A stretch of 64,000 bases of DNA, taken from positions 62,001 to 126,000 of the forward strand of contig NZ_MYFO02000001.1 of assembly GCF_004514475.2 (NCBI RefSeq). The letters are read 5' to 3'. Both the position numbers and the translations under genes were made by a program. The stretch comes from Paenibacillus athensensis (GTDB lineage Bacteria; Bacillota; Bacilli; Paenibacillales; NBRC-103111). Below the pieces are notes generated by a model. The model searched no databases and was not told the DNA's origin. It was given only the letters and a program-made list of their open reading frames with translations. Shown one piece after another: positions 41,450 through 50,002 of this stretch; the first letter of the stretch is position 1; each line of letters opens with the position of its first letter.

Positions 41450-43053
41450 TTCGCTTGTTGATTGTAGACGATGAACCGATTGAACGGATGGCGTTGCAAA
41501 AAATGATCGAGGACGGCGCAACCGGCATCGAGGTTGTCGGCCATGCCGCCAACGGCCGCGAGGCGATTGCCGCTGCCGACCGGCTGCAGCCGGACCTGAT
41601 CACGATGGATATCAAGATGCCGGGCATCAACGGCCTGGAAGCGATTGAGAAAATCAAGGAAACGAACGATACGATCAAGTTTATCGTCGTGACGGCGTTT
41701 GATACGTTTGAATTTGCCCGTCAAGCGATCAAGCTGGGGGTCAGCGACTATATGCTCAAGCCCAGCCGCACCGCGGTTGTGCTGGAGACGATCGGCAAGG
41801 TGGCCGCCGATATCCGCCTGGCCCGCACCGAGCTGGAGCAGCGGCGGCTGGACCGCGAACGGCTGCAGAAGATGGTGCCGATCGTCGAAGCGGACATCGT
41901 CTCGCAGCTGCTGTTCGATTACGTGCCTTCGATTCATCTGGACGAGATGATCGAGCTGCTCGGCCTGCCTTCGGCCAGCGGCGGGTTCGTGATGAACGTG
42001 CTGCTGTCGACGCCGGCCGACCGGGAAGTCAGCCCCGAGGAGCTGGACCTGCTGTATGCGCGGCTGACCAAGCCGATCTATGAATCAACGCTGCGCTGCT
42101 GGATCGGCAAGCTGTCCGGCAAGCAGCTGCCATTGATCGTGTTCAACGACAGCGAACGTGCATACCGCAACCACGCGGTCGGGCTGGCACGCAAGCTGGT
42201 GCAGACGCTGCGGCGGCTGGGCGGCAACGAGCCGTTCATCGGCATCGGCGGCTTTTGCCCCGATGTGCGCGAGCTGCGCAAATCGTATCACGAGGCGTTG
42301 TTTGCGTCGGCGGATACGACGGCGGCGGCGCGCTTCTGCCTCTATGAAGATTTGGCGCAGCAGGGGAGCGAGACGGCGGGCAGCCTGACCGCGGAGATGG
42401 AGAAAAATGTGCTGGAGGAAGTGCGGCGCGGCCATTGGGCGGCGGCGGGCGAGCAGATCGGCCAGATGATCGACGTATACGAAGGGGCGGGGCTGAGCGC
42501 CGGAATGGCGCAGCAGCGAATTTTTGAAGTGCTGATCATTGTCTCGCGGATGCTTCAGGATATGGGCATTGACGTACCCAAGCCTTATTATAAGGAACAA
42601 GCCGGCGCTTATCTGCAGCTCAAGGCGGAGACGCGGCTTCTGGTCGGCCAATTGATGGAAACGACGGAGACGCTCACCGGCGGGATGGAAACCGATCTTT
42701 TGCAGCGAATGAAGCTCTACATCAAGGAGCATGCGCACGAGGATTTGTCGCTGGAGCGGGTAGCGGCGACGGTCGGGCGGAATCCTTTTTATATCAGCAA
42801 GCTGTTCAAGGAGCATTTCGGCACCAACTATATTGATTTTCTGACCGAATGCCGCATGGAGATGGCCAAGCATCTGATGCAGGAAACGGACAAAAGCTTG
42901 AAGGAAATTACGTTTGAGATCGGGTACAACGATCCGAATTATTTCAGCCGGGTGTTCAAAAAAGCCGTCGGCCATTCGCCGACCGATTACCGGAAAATGC
43001 TGCTGCGTCCGGTGAAGGCCAAGACCGGCTCGGGAAGGAGCGAGCTTCTGTGA
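41446..43053 (+). CDS. Response regulator with AraC-type DNA-binding domain (YesN-like)
   Basis: 535 residues, starting at the ATGA overlap with the kinase gene. The receiver domain has LIVDDEPIE, phospho-acceptor Asp in LITMDIKMPGING and Lys in MLKPSRT. A long middle region (about 130-425) precedes the AraC-type HTH (LSLERVAATVGRNPFYISKLFKEHFG, then KEITFEIGYNDPNYFSRVFKKAVG). Likely controls the sugar uptake genes that follow. The stop overlaps the GTG of the downstream xylose-binding protein gene, so it is cotranslated with it. Confidence 0.93.
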   Translation: MIRLLIVDDEPIERMALQKMIEDGATGIEVVGHAANGREAIAAADRLQPDLITMDIKMPGINGLEAIEKIKETNDTIKFIVVTAFDTFEFARQAIKLGVSDYMLKPSRTAVVLETIGKVAADIRLARTELEQRRLDRERLQKMVPIVEADIVSQLLFDYVPSIHLDEMIELLGLPSASGGFVMNVLLSTPADREVSPEELDLLYARLTKPIYESTLRCWIGKLSGKQLPLIVFNDSERAYRNHAVGLARKLVQTLRRLGGNEPFIGIGGFCPDVRELRKSYHEALFASADTTAAARFCLYEDLAQQGSETAGSLTAEMEKNVLEEVRRGHWAAAGEQIGQMIDVYEGAGLSAGMAQQRIFEVLIIVSRMLQDMGIDVPKPYYKEQAGAYLQLKAETRLLVGQLMETTETLTGGMETDLLQRMKLYIKEHAHEDLSLERVAATVGRNPFYISKLFKEHFGTNYIDFLTECRMEMAKHLMQETDKSLKEITFEIGYNDPNYFSRVFKKAVGHSPTDYRKMLLRPVKAKTGSGRSELL

Positions 43054-44144
43054 CAAGGAACGCATGGAAGCGCCGCGCCGCGGCTGGTCTGCCGGCGCTG
43101 CTGCTGCTGGCGCTTTGCGCCTGTACGGGACCGGCCGAGGAGCCGGTTTCGACGCCGGGCAGCACGCAGACGCCGCAAGCGACCGGCGCAGCCGGACGCG
43201 ACGACGGCAAGGTCGTGGTCGGGTTGTCGATGGATACGCTGCTGGAGGAGCGCTGGCAGAAGGACCGCGATTTGTTCAAGGCCGCGGTTGAGCAGCTTGG
43301 CGCGCAGATCGAGGTGCAAGCGGCGAACGGCGACGACGCCAAGCAGATGCAGCAGGCCGAATATTTAATTTCGCGCAATGTCGACGTGCTCGTTGTCGTG
43401 CCGCATAACGCCGAGGTGGCGGCGGGCATTGTCGACAAGGCGCATAAGGCCGGCATCAAGGTCATGTCCTATGACCGGCTGATCGTTGGCGCGGATGTCG
43501 ATCTGTACGTTAGCTTCGACAACGAGAAAGCAGGTGAACTGCAGGCCAAGGCAATGGTCGAAAAAGCACCCAAGGGCAACTACGTGCTGATTGAAGGCGC
43601 GGACACCGACAACAACGCCCATATGTTCAAAAAAGGGCAAATGAACATTCTCAAGCCGCTCGTCAACAGCGGCGACATCCGCATCGTCTTCGATCAGTTC
43701 ACGAAGGAATGGAAGCCCGTCAACGCGCTGGACAACATGCGGCTGGCGCTGGCAGCCAACAGCAACCGCATCGACGCGGTCGTGGCGGCGAATGACGCAA
43801 CCGCAGGCGGCGTCATTCAAGCATTGGCTGAGCAGGGGCTGGCCGGCAAGATTCCCGTGTCCGGGCAAGACGCCGAGCTGGCCGGTGCGCAGCGGATCGT
43901 CGAGGGAACGCAGACAATGACCGTGTACAAGCCGATCGAAAAGCTGGCCGAAACAGCGGCCGATCTCGCCGTCAAGATGGCCAAGGGCGAAGCGATTTAC
44001 GCCGACAAGTCGGTCAACAATCGCAAAATCGACGTGCCGTCGATTCTGCTGGAGCCGATTGCTGTCGATGCCTCGAACATCGATGCGACAATTATCGCCG
44101 ACGGGTTCCACAAACGCGAGGACGTGTATAAAAAAACGCCATAA
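43050..44144 (+). CDS. xylF: D-xylose-type ABC transporter substrate-binding lipoprotein
   Basis: 364 residues from a GTG that overlaps the regulator stop by 4 nt. The N-terminus has a lipobox region (LLLALCAC). The mature protein is close to XylF: VVVGLSMDTLLEERWQKDRD, VDVLVVVPHN, VMSYDRLIVGADVDLYVSFD, VAANDATAGGVIQAL, SGQDAELAG, GTQTMTVYKPI. It binds xylose (or a related aldose) at the outer membrane face and delivers it to an ABC permease. There is no own ATPase next to it; the nearest are at 45475 and 47008. Confidence 0.87.
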   Translation: MTRNAWKRRAAAGLPALLLLALCACTGPAEEPVSTPGSTQTPQATGAAGRDDGKVVVGLSMDTLLEERWQKDRDLFKAAVEQLGAQIEVQAANGDDAKQMQQAEYLISRNVDVLVVVPHNAEVAAGIVDKAHKAGIKVMSYDRLIVGADVDLYVSFDNEKAGELQAKAMVEKAPKGNYVLIEGADTDNNAHMFKKGQMNILKPLVNSGDIRIVFDQFTKEWKPVNALDNMRLALAANSNRIDAVVAANDATAGGVIQALAEQGLAGKIPVSGQDAELAGAQRIVEGTQTMTVYKPIEKLAETAADLAVKMAKGEAIYADKSVNNRKIDVPSILLEPIAVDASNIDATIIADGFHKREDVYKKTP

Positions 44145-44218
44145 CGGGAAAAACACAAAATAGTATAGCAAGGATAAAAAAAGTGCTACATAAAAGCGCA
44201 TTCAATGCCGCGATACGG

Positions 44219-44227
44219 TGCTATACT
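44219..44227 (+). promoter_or_regulatory. Extended -10 promoter of the second sugar-binding gene
   Basis: TGCTATACT lies 46 nt upstream of the start codon. It supports separate, stronger transcription of this gene than of the regulator operon upstream. Confidence 0.4.
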
Positions 44228-44273
44228 CAATTTGTAACCGGCGAAAGCCAAAACAAATGAGAGGGGTTTACCA

Positions 44274-45374
44274 ATGAAGAAAAGCGTGAAAGCGATTTCG
44301 CTTATGCTCGTCGTCATGATCTTTGCAGTGATCGTTTCGGCTTGCGGCGACAAAGGCAGCAAAGTGAATGTAGGTATCGTATTGCCTACGAAAGACGAAC
44401 CAAGATGGGTACAAGACGAGCAGCGTTTCAAAGACGCACTCAACGGCACGAAGTATTCCGCAGAAATTTTGTTCAGCCAAGGTTCCTCCGCTAAAGAAAA
44501 AGAAAACGTTGACGCCCTGATTGCCAAAGGCATCAAAGTTCTGATCATTTGCCCGCAAGACGGCGACGCTGCTGCCGCTTCCGTAGAAGCTGCGAAAAAA
44601 GCAGGCGTACAAGTTATCTCCTACGACCGTCTGATCACAAATACAGACGCTGTTAACTACTACGTAACCTTCGACAGCGTAGCCGTTGGTAAAGCACAAG
44701 GCCAATACCTGGTTGACCATGCCAAAGGTAAAGGCGAGCCGCTCTACCTGTACGCTGGCGCTGCTTCCGACAACAACGCGTTCCTGTTCTTCCAAGGCGC
44801 TTGGGAAGTACTGCAACCGAAAATCGCTGACGGCACATTCAAAATTGCCAACTCCAGCGAAGCTGTAAACCTGCAAGGCAAAGCGCAACTGTCCCGTGAA
44901 GAGCTGTCCAAAATCATCGGTCAGGTTACTACGAACTGGGATGCAGGCGAAGCGAAAAACAAAGCGCAAACGCACCTTACGGCAGCAGCTGCCGACGCAA
45001 AAGGCGACGTAGCGATTCTGGCGCCAAACGACGGTACAGCTCGTTCCATCGCCGACGTATTCGCTTCCGACTCCGCAATCAAAAGCTTTGTTGTAACAGG
45101 TCAGGATGCTGAAAAAGCTTCCATCCAATACGTAATCGACGGCAAACAATCGATGACCGTGTTCAAAGACGTTCGCACACTCGTAAAAGACGCTATGGGT
45201 ATGGCCGTAGTTATCCTTGACGGCAACACTCCGCAAACAACCGGTTCCTACAACAACGGCAAAGTGGACGTAAAAGCTAAACAAACGAACGTAATCGTCG
45301 TGGACAAAGCTAACGTAAAAGCAGCGCTCGTTGACTCCGGTTACTACCAAGCCAGCGACTTCAAAGGTCTGTAA
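44274..45374 (+). CDS. ChvE-like multiple-sugar-binding lipoprotein
   Basis: 366 residues. A lipoprotein signal (IVSACGDKG) precedes a type I sugar-binding fold of the ChvE/GguA-system type: VNVGIVLPTKDEPRWVQDEQ, VLIICPQDGDAAAASVEAAKKAG, VISYDRLITNTDAVNYYVTFD, VAILAPNDGTARSIADVF, VTGQDAEKAS, MTVFKDVRTL. It delivers monosaccharides (glucose, galactose, xylose in relatives) to the ATPase/permease encoded downstream. Codon use differs from the neighbours (AAA, GAA, CGT and CTG/GTA preferred), typical of a highly expressed gene. A hairpin follows before the ATPase gene. Confidence 0.9.
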   Translation: MKKSVKAISLMLVVMIFAVIVSACGDKGSKVNVGIVLPTKDEPRWVQDEQRFKDALNGTKYSAEILFSQGSSAKEKENVDALIAKGIKVLIICPQDGDAAAASVEAAKKAGVQVISYDRLITNTDAVNYYVTFDSVAVGKAQGQYLVDHAKGKGEPLYLYAGAASDNNAFLFFQGAWEVLQPKIADGTFKIANSSEAVNLQGKAQLSREELSKIIGQVTTNWDAGEAKNKAQTHLTAAAADAKGDVAILAPNDGTARSIADVFASDSAIKSFVVTGQDAEKASIQYVIDGKQSMTVFKDVRTLVKDAMGMAVVILDGNTPQTTGSYNNGKVDVKAKQTNVIVVDKANVKAALVDSGYYQASDFKGL

Positions 45375-45402
45375 TCGTCGAAACACACATAGTTCGGAAG
45401 GA

Positions 45403-45434
45403 AATAGTGATAGATAGCGATGTCTATCACTATT
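45403..45434 (+). other. Intercistronic hairpin between binding protein and ATPase genes
   Basis: AATAGTGATAGA and TCTATCACTATT form a perfect 12-bp stem with an 8-nt loop. The following sequence has no long T run, so it is more likely a partial terminator or mRNA-stabilising element that raises the dose of the binding protein over the transporter. Confidence 0.6.
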
Positions 45435-45474
45435 CCTTTATTCAACAGTTGTTTGGTTAAGGAGCGCTAGGACT

Positions 45475-46995
45475 ATGAGCAAATACATTTTAGAAATGAA
45501 CCATATTTCCAAGGAATTCACCGGCGTTAAAGCGCTTTCCAACGTCAACTTCAAGGTTGACGCAGGTGAAATTCATTGTCTGATTGGTGAAAACGGCGCT
45601 GGCAAGTCGACGTTAATGAAGGTGCTAAGCGGAGTATATCCGTACGGCACGTATGCCGGAGATATCGTGTTTGAAGGTCAGGTACAGAGCTTCTCCAAGA
45701 TCAGCGACAGCGTAAAAGCGGGGATCGCGATCATTTATCAGGAGCTGGCGCTGTTCCCCGATCTGACGGTGTACGAAAATATTTATGCAGGCAACGAGGT
45801 CAAAAGAGGCGGGCTGATCGACTGGAATCAGACGATTCTGCAAGCCAAAGAGATGCTGCGCAAGGTCAAGCTCGACGTAAACCCGGAGATGCTGGTCAAG
45901 GATTTGGGCGTCGGCAAGCAGCAGCTGGTGGAAATCGCCAAGGCGTTAACCAAAAACGTCAAGCTGCTCATTCTTGACGAGCCGACTGCGGCGCTGAACG
46001 AGAAAGAGAGTGACAACCTGCTCAATCTGCTTCGCGATTTGAAAAAGCAAGGCATCGCCAGCATCATGATTTCCCATAAGCTCAAGGAAGTCACGGCGAT
46101 TGCCGACAAAGCGACTGTGCTCCGCGACGGTCAGACGATCTGTACGCTGGACGGCGCCAAGGGCGAGATCACCGAGCCGGTCATCATCAAGAACATGGTC
46201 GGCCGCGAGATCGAGGACATTTATCCCAAACGCCAGCACAAGAAGTTCGGCAGCACCATTCTGGAAGTGCGCAATTGGACGGCATTCGATCCCGAGTTGG
46301 GCCGCGAAGTTGTCAAGAACGTCAATCTGAATGTCCGAAAAGGCGAAATCGTCGGCATCGCCGGGCTGATGGGCTCGGGCCGCACCGAGTTGGCGCAAAG
46401 TATTTTCGGCAATCCCAAGCTGTACAGACTGCAAGGCGAAATGCTCCTCGACGGACAAAAGCGCGCGTTCAAGCATCCCAAGGATGCGATTGACGCCGGC
46501 ATTGCCTACGTCACCGAGGACCGCAAGGGCGACGGGCTCTTTTTGCTCCAGGATATCAAACAGAATGTTTCGGCAGCGAACCTGCATGCCATCGCTTCAC
46601 AAGGGGTCATCAATCAAAACGAAGAAGTCAAAGTAGCCAACGGTTACAAGCAATCCCTCAACATTAAAGCGCCCTCGGTCGAACAAATTGTCGGCAATCT
46701 GAGCGGCGGGAACCAGCAGAAGGTTTCTTTGGGCAAGTGGTTGTTCGTGAACCCGAGCTTGCTCATTCTGGATGAGCCTACGCGCGGCATTGACGTCGGG
46801 GCGAAATTTGAGATTTACACGATTATGAACAAGCTGATCAGCGAAGGCATGAGCATCATTATGATCTCTTCCGAGTTGACTGAAGTATTAGGTATGAGCG
46901 ATCGCGTATATGTCATGGCGGAAGGGCAGATCAAAGGCGAGCTGTCCATTGACGAAGCAGATCAAGAAAAAATTATGAAACTTGCAACGCATTAG
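45475..46995 (+). CDS. Sugar ABC transporter ATP-binding protein (MmsA/GguA/XylG type)
   Basis: 506 residues with two nucleotide-binding halves. The first has Walker A GENGAGKS, signature LGVGKQQLVEIAKAL and Walker B LLILDEPTAAL. The second has a divergent P-loop (GLMGSGRTE), LSGGNQQKVSLGKWL and LLILDEPTRGIDVG, as usual for this monosaccharide ATPase family. It energises uptake of the sugar bound by the ChvE-like protein (and perhaps by XylF). The permease gene follows 12 nt downstream. Confidence 0.93.
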   Translation: MSKYILEMNHISKEFTGVKALSNVNFKVDAGEIHCLIGENGAGKSTLMKVLSGVYPYGTYAGDIVFEGQVQSFSKISDSVKAGIAIIYQELALFPDLTVYENIYAGNEVKRGGLIDWNQTILQAKEMLRKVKLDVNPEMLVKDLGVGKQQLVEIAKALTKNVKLLILDEPTAALNEKESDNLLNLLRDLKKQGIASIMISHKLKEVTAIADKATVLRDGQTICTLDGAKGEITEPVIIKNMVGREIEDIYPKRQHKKFGSTILEVRNWTAFDPELGREVVKNVNLNVRKGEIVGIAGLMGSGRTELAQSIFGNPKLYRLQGEMLLDGQKRAFKHPKDAIDAGIAYVTEDRKGDGLFLLQDIKQNVSAANLHAIASQGVINQNEEVKVANGYKQSLNIKAPSVEQIVGNLSGGNQQKVSLGKWLFVNPSLLILDEPTRGIDVGAKFEIYTIMNKLISEGMSIIMISSELTEVLGMSDRVYVMAEGQIKGELSIDEADQEKIMKLATH

Positions 46996-47007
46996 GGGGA
47001 AGGGCCA

Positions 47008-48183
47008 GTGCCATTTTTTAGCGAAGCGAAATCGTTAGTTAAGCACAATATTCGGGACTACGGCATGTATATCGCTTTGTTCGTCATCATGCTTGTATTT
47101 TCAATTTTGACAGACGGACTGTTCATGTCGTCTCGAAACATCAGTAACCTGATCGATGCGACGGGCTACATCGCCGTTCTGGCCGTAGGCATGACGCTGG
47201 TCATCGTCATCCGGCACATCGACTTGTCCGTCGGCTTTGCCGCCGGCTTTCTGGGCGCGATTGCCGCGATTCTGCTGTCGCAGGCCGGCGTGCCGTATTA
47301 CATCACCATTCCGATCATTCTCGTGCTCGGCATCGTAGTTGGTTTGTTCAACGGCCTGCTGGTCGCCCGATTTGGCATTCCGTCGTTCGTTGCCTCGCTG
47401 GCGGGGATGTTGATTTTCCGCGGCGCGCTGCTCCGTGTCACAGAGAAGACGGGAACGATTATCGTCAAAGACGAGCATTTCAACGCCATCGGTAACGGCT
47501 TTATTCCAGCCATCGCCAAAGTAGGCGGCTTGAATCTGCTGTCACTGATTCTCGGCGCGCTGATGATCATTGCTTACATCTACAGTGAATTGTCCAAGCG
47601 CCGCAACAAGCTCAAGTACAATTTTGAAGTCGTCTCCAACAGCATTTTCGCCGTCAAGCTGATCTTCGTTTCGGCGATTATTGCCTACATCACCTGGATT
47701 TTGGCCGGTTACAACGGCTTCTCCTGGACGGTCATTATCGTCATGATCGTTGTAGCGGTGTATCACTTCCTGACCACCTCGACCGTGCTCGGACGTCACA
47801 TCTACGCCGTGGGCAGCAACCCGGAAGCAGCGAATCTGAGCGGTATCAGCGTAAAAAAGATCACCTACATCGTCTTCGGTTCGATGGGTCTGCTGTCCGC
47901 GCTCTCCGGCATTTTGTTCACCGCACGTTTGCAATCGGCGACGACAACAGCCGGTACGCTGTTTGAGCTTGACGCGATTGCAGCCGCTTATGTCGGCGGC
48001 GTATCCGCGGCAGGCGGCGTCGGTAAAGTAACGGGCTCGATCATCGGCGCGATCGTCATGGCTTCGCTCTCCAGCGGTATGAACCTGCTGGGCGTCGGCA
48101 TCTCCTATCAGTACATGATCCGCGGCGCTGTGCTCGCGATTGCCGTTATCTTCGATGTCGTTACGCGTAAACAACGTGCTTAG
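47008..48183 (+). CDS. Sugar ABC transporter permease (MmsB/GguB/XylH type)
   Basis: 391 residues from a GTG. About ten hydrophobic segments (IALFVIMLVFSILTDGLFM, VAASLAGMLIFRGALL-like region with SFVASLAGMLIFRGALL, FSWTVIIVMIVVAVYHFL), plus LDAIAAAYVGGVSAAGGVGK, the conserved loop of BPD-type II monosaccharide permeases that contacts the ATPase. It is the last gene of the uptake operon and ends at a terminator. Confidence 0.93.
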   Translation: MPFFSEAKSLVKHNIRDYGMYIALFVIMLVFSILTDGLFMSSRNISNLIDATGYIAVLAVGMTLVIVIRHIDLSVGFAAGFLGAIAAILLSQAGVPYYITIPIILVLGIVVGLFNGLLVARFGIPSFVASLAGMLIFRGALLRVTEKTGTIIVKDEHFNAIGNGFIPAIAKVGGLNLLSLILGALMIIAYIYSELSKRRNKLKYNFEVVSNSIFAVKLIFVSAIIAYITWILAGYNGFSWTVIIVMIVVAVYHFLTTSTVLGRHIYAVGSNPEAANLSGISVKKITYIVFGSMGLLSALSGILFTARLQSATTTAGTLFELDAIAAAYVGGVSAAGGVGKVTGSIIGAIVMASLSSGMNLLGVGISYQYMIRGAVLAIAVIFDVVTRKQRA

Positions 48184-48205
48184 TCATTAAAATGCGCAGT
48201 AAATC

Positions 48206-48243
48206 AAACGTTCCCGGCTTGCTGACCGGGAGCGTTTTTTTGT
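48206..48243 (+). terminator. Terminator of the sugar transport operon
   Basis: AACGTTCCCGG and CCGGGAGCGTT pair (one mismatch) around an 8-nt loop, followed by a seven-T run. Confidence 0.85.
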
Positions 48244-48488
48244 TTCAATGGCCCGAATTACGGGTAATAAACAATGGATACTACCATTTATCGGAATAGA
48301 TCGAATGTACTAATTTGGGCGAGATTACTATTTAGGTATTTAGACTTATGTGATACACTGTTACCTGAGCCGATATTCTTATGTGAGACGTGTTAAGTTT
48401 GGTAACAGCTTCCATGTGCCAGCTTTGTACAGGATTTGTATATCCGCCAATGCTATACTATTTCGAACAGAATGGAAGGAGGCGGGAG
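48244..48488. other. Upstream region of the exopolysaccharide operon
   Basis: AT-rich; no gene seen. The near repeats CTTATGTGATACAC and CTTATGTGAGACG (about 48347-48393) may mark a promoter or operator. No clear -35/-10 pair. Confidence 0.25.
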
Positions 48489-49979
48489 ATGAACAGCATT
48501 CGCTGGCTGCAGAGGGCGCATCTTCGCGTCTCGCCTGCCGCCCTCGCCGCGGCGGCCGTGTTTGTGATAACAGCGATTGCGCTGTTCACGCCGCCCTTCA
48601 TCGGCATGGCCGACAACGGCGATTTTTTCCGGATTTTATACAGCAACGGCATTTACTTCAACGCACCGGATTATAACAGCCAGTATCTCGGCTATTTCGT
48701 CAAGGAATACGGACTGTACCAGTTTTTTAACGAAAACGGCGCGACGCTGTTTTCCTCGCAATCGATGTTCATTAAAGCGGCGATTTGGCTGAACCAGCTC
48801 ATCTATAGCTCGCAGGTGTTTGACATTCGGTTTCAATCCGCCTTATACCTGCTGATCTATACCGCGGCCGTCTATCTGCTCGTGGAGGCGCTGACCTGGA
48901 AGCTCGGTCGCAAGCCCGGATACGCGATAGCTGCGGTGGCTGTGGTGATGTTCGGCGATACGGGCTATACGGCGTATTTCAATTCCTTTTACGGCGAAAG
49001 CGTTGTGCTGATCATGACGATGCTGATGCTGGCGTCGGGACTGCTGTTATATCGCCGAAGGTTCAACGACTACGCCATGCTGGCGGTTTTTATTGTCAGC
49101 GCCGTAATTCTTACCGCCAGCAAGCAGCAGAATGCGCCCGTGGGCGTCATTGCCGGCCTGCTCGGCATTTTCCTGATCTATATTCGGACGCAGCGGACGT
49201 TCCGGATCGTTACAACGGCGGCGCTGCTGGCGCTGATCGGCGTCGGGATCGCAACGTATGCGCTCATCCCGCAGGAGTTTGTCAATATTAACAAATACCA
49301 TGCTATGACGCGCGGCGTGCTGATGGGTTCGACGAATCCGGAGAAAACGCTGGAGGGCTTTGGCATCGACAAGCAGTTTGCCGTGCTGAACGACAGCTTG
49401 TACTACGATCCATACGCGCCGGCCGACGTCGATTCCGAGCTTTTGCAAAATCAGTTCTATAGCAAATACGGCTTCGGCTCGATTCTTGCATACTATGCCG
49501 CGCATCCCGATCAAGCGGGTCAAATGCTGAACCTGGCCGCCCGCGACGGGTTTACGATTCGGCCGAAAGCAATGGGCAATTATGAGAAAAGCGCAGGCAA
49601 GCCGTTTGGCGCGCAGACGGTGTTTTTCTCGGGCTACAGCTTGCTCAAGGATGCATTTGCGCCAAAAACCTTCGGGTTTGTGATCCTTTGGACGTTAATT
49701 ATCGTAGGACTGTATATGCCGTCCTTTGTTACGGCGATCAGACAGCGGCGCTTCCGCCATACGATACGGCTGCCGCTGCTCGTCATGATGATCGCTATGG
49801 GGCTTTCCGGCGTCGTGGTCTCGATTGTCGGGGCAGGCGACGCGGATTTGGCCAAACACGAATTTTTATTTACGTTGACCTTTGATCTGGTCACCTTTAC
49901 CGCCGTCGGCGACTTAATCGCCAAACGGCTGTGGAACACAGAGTCCGAGACGGAGCCTAAGCAGGCCCTCGCGGCCTAA
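48489..49979 (+). CDS. Polytopic membrane protein, WsfD-like glycosyltransferase candidate
   Basis: 496 residues from ATG 48489 behind AAGGAGG. About ten transmembrane segments with a first extracytoplasmic loop rich in aromatic residues (MADNGDFFRILYSNGIYF) and a conserved GDTGYTAYFNSFYGES. This layout resembles GT-C type membrane glycosyltransferases and the WsfD-like hexose transferases annotated in Bacillus and Paenibacillus. Its genes downstream make an exopolysaccharide, so it may add or transfer sugar from a lipid carrier. The exact function is uncertain. Confidence 0.65.
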   Translation: MNSIRWLQRAHLRVSPAALAAAAVFVITAIALFTPPFIGMADNGDFFRILYSNGIYFNAPDYNSQYLGYFVKEYGLYQFFNENGATLFSSQSMFIKAAIWLNQLIYSSQVFDIRFQSALYLLIYTAAVYLLVEALTWKLGRKPGYAIAAVAVVMFGDTGYTAYFNSFYGESVVLIMTMLMLASGLLLYRRRFNDYAMLAVFIVSAVILTASKQQNAPVGVIAGLLGIFLIYIRTQRTFRIVTTAALLALIGVGIATYALIPQEFVNINKYHAMTRGVLMGSTNPEKTLEGFGIDKQFAVLNDSLYYDPYAPADVDSELLQNQFYSKYGFGSILAYYAAHPDQAGQMLNLAARDGFTIRPKAMGNYEKSAGKPFGAQTVFFSGYSLLKDAFAPKTFGFVILWTLIIVGLYMPSFVTAIRQRRFRHTIRLPLLVMMIAMGLSGVVVSIVGAGDADLAKHEFLFTLTFDLVTFTAVGDLIAKRLWNTESETEPKQALAA

Positions 49980-50002
49980 TCGCAGATAAGGGGGGGAGAG
50001 GC

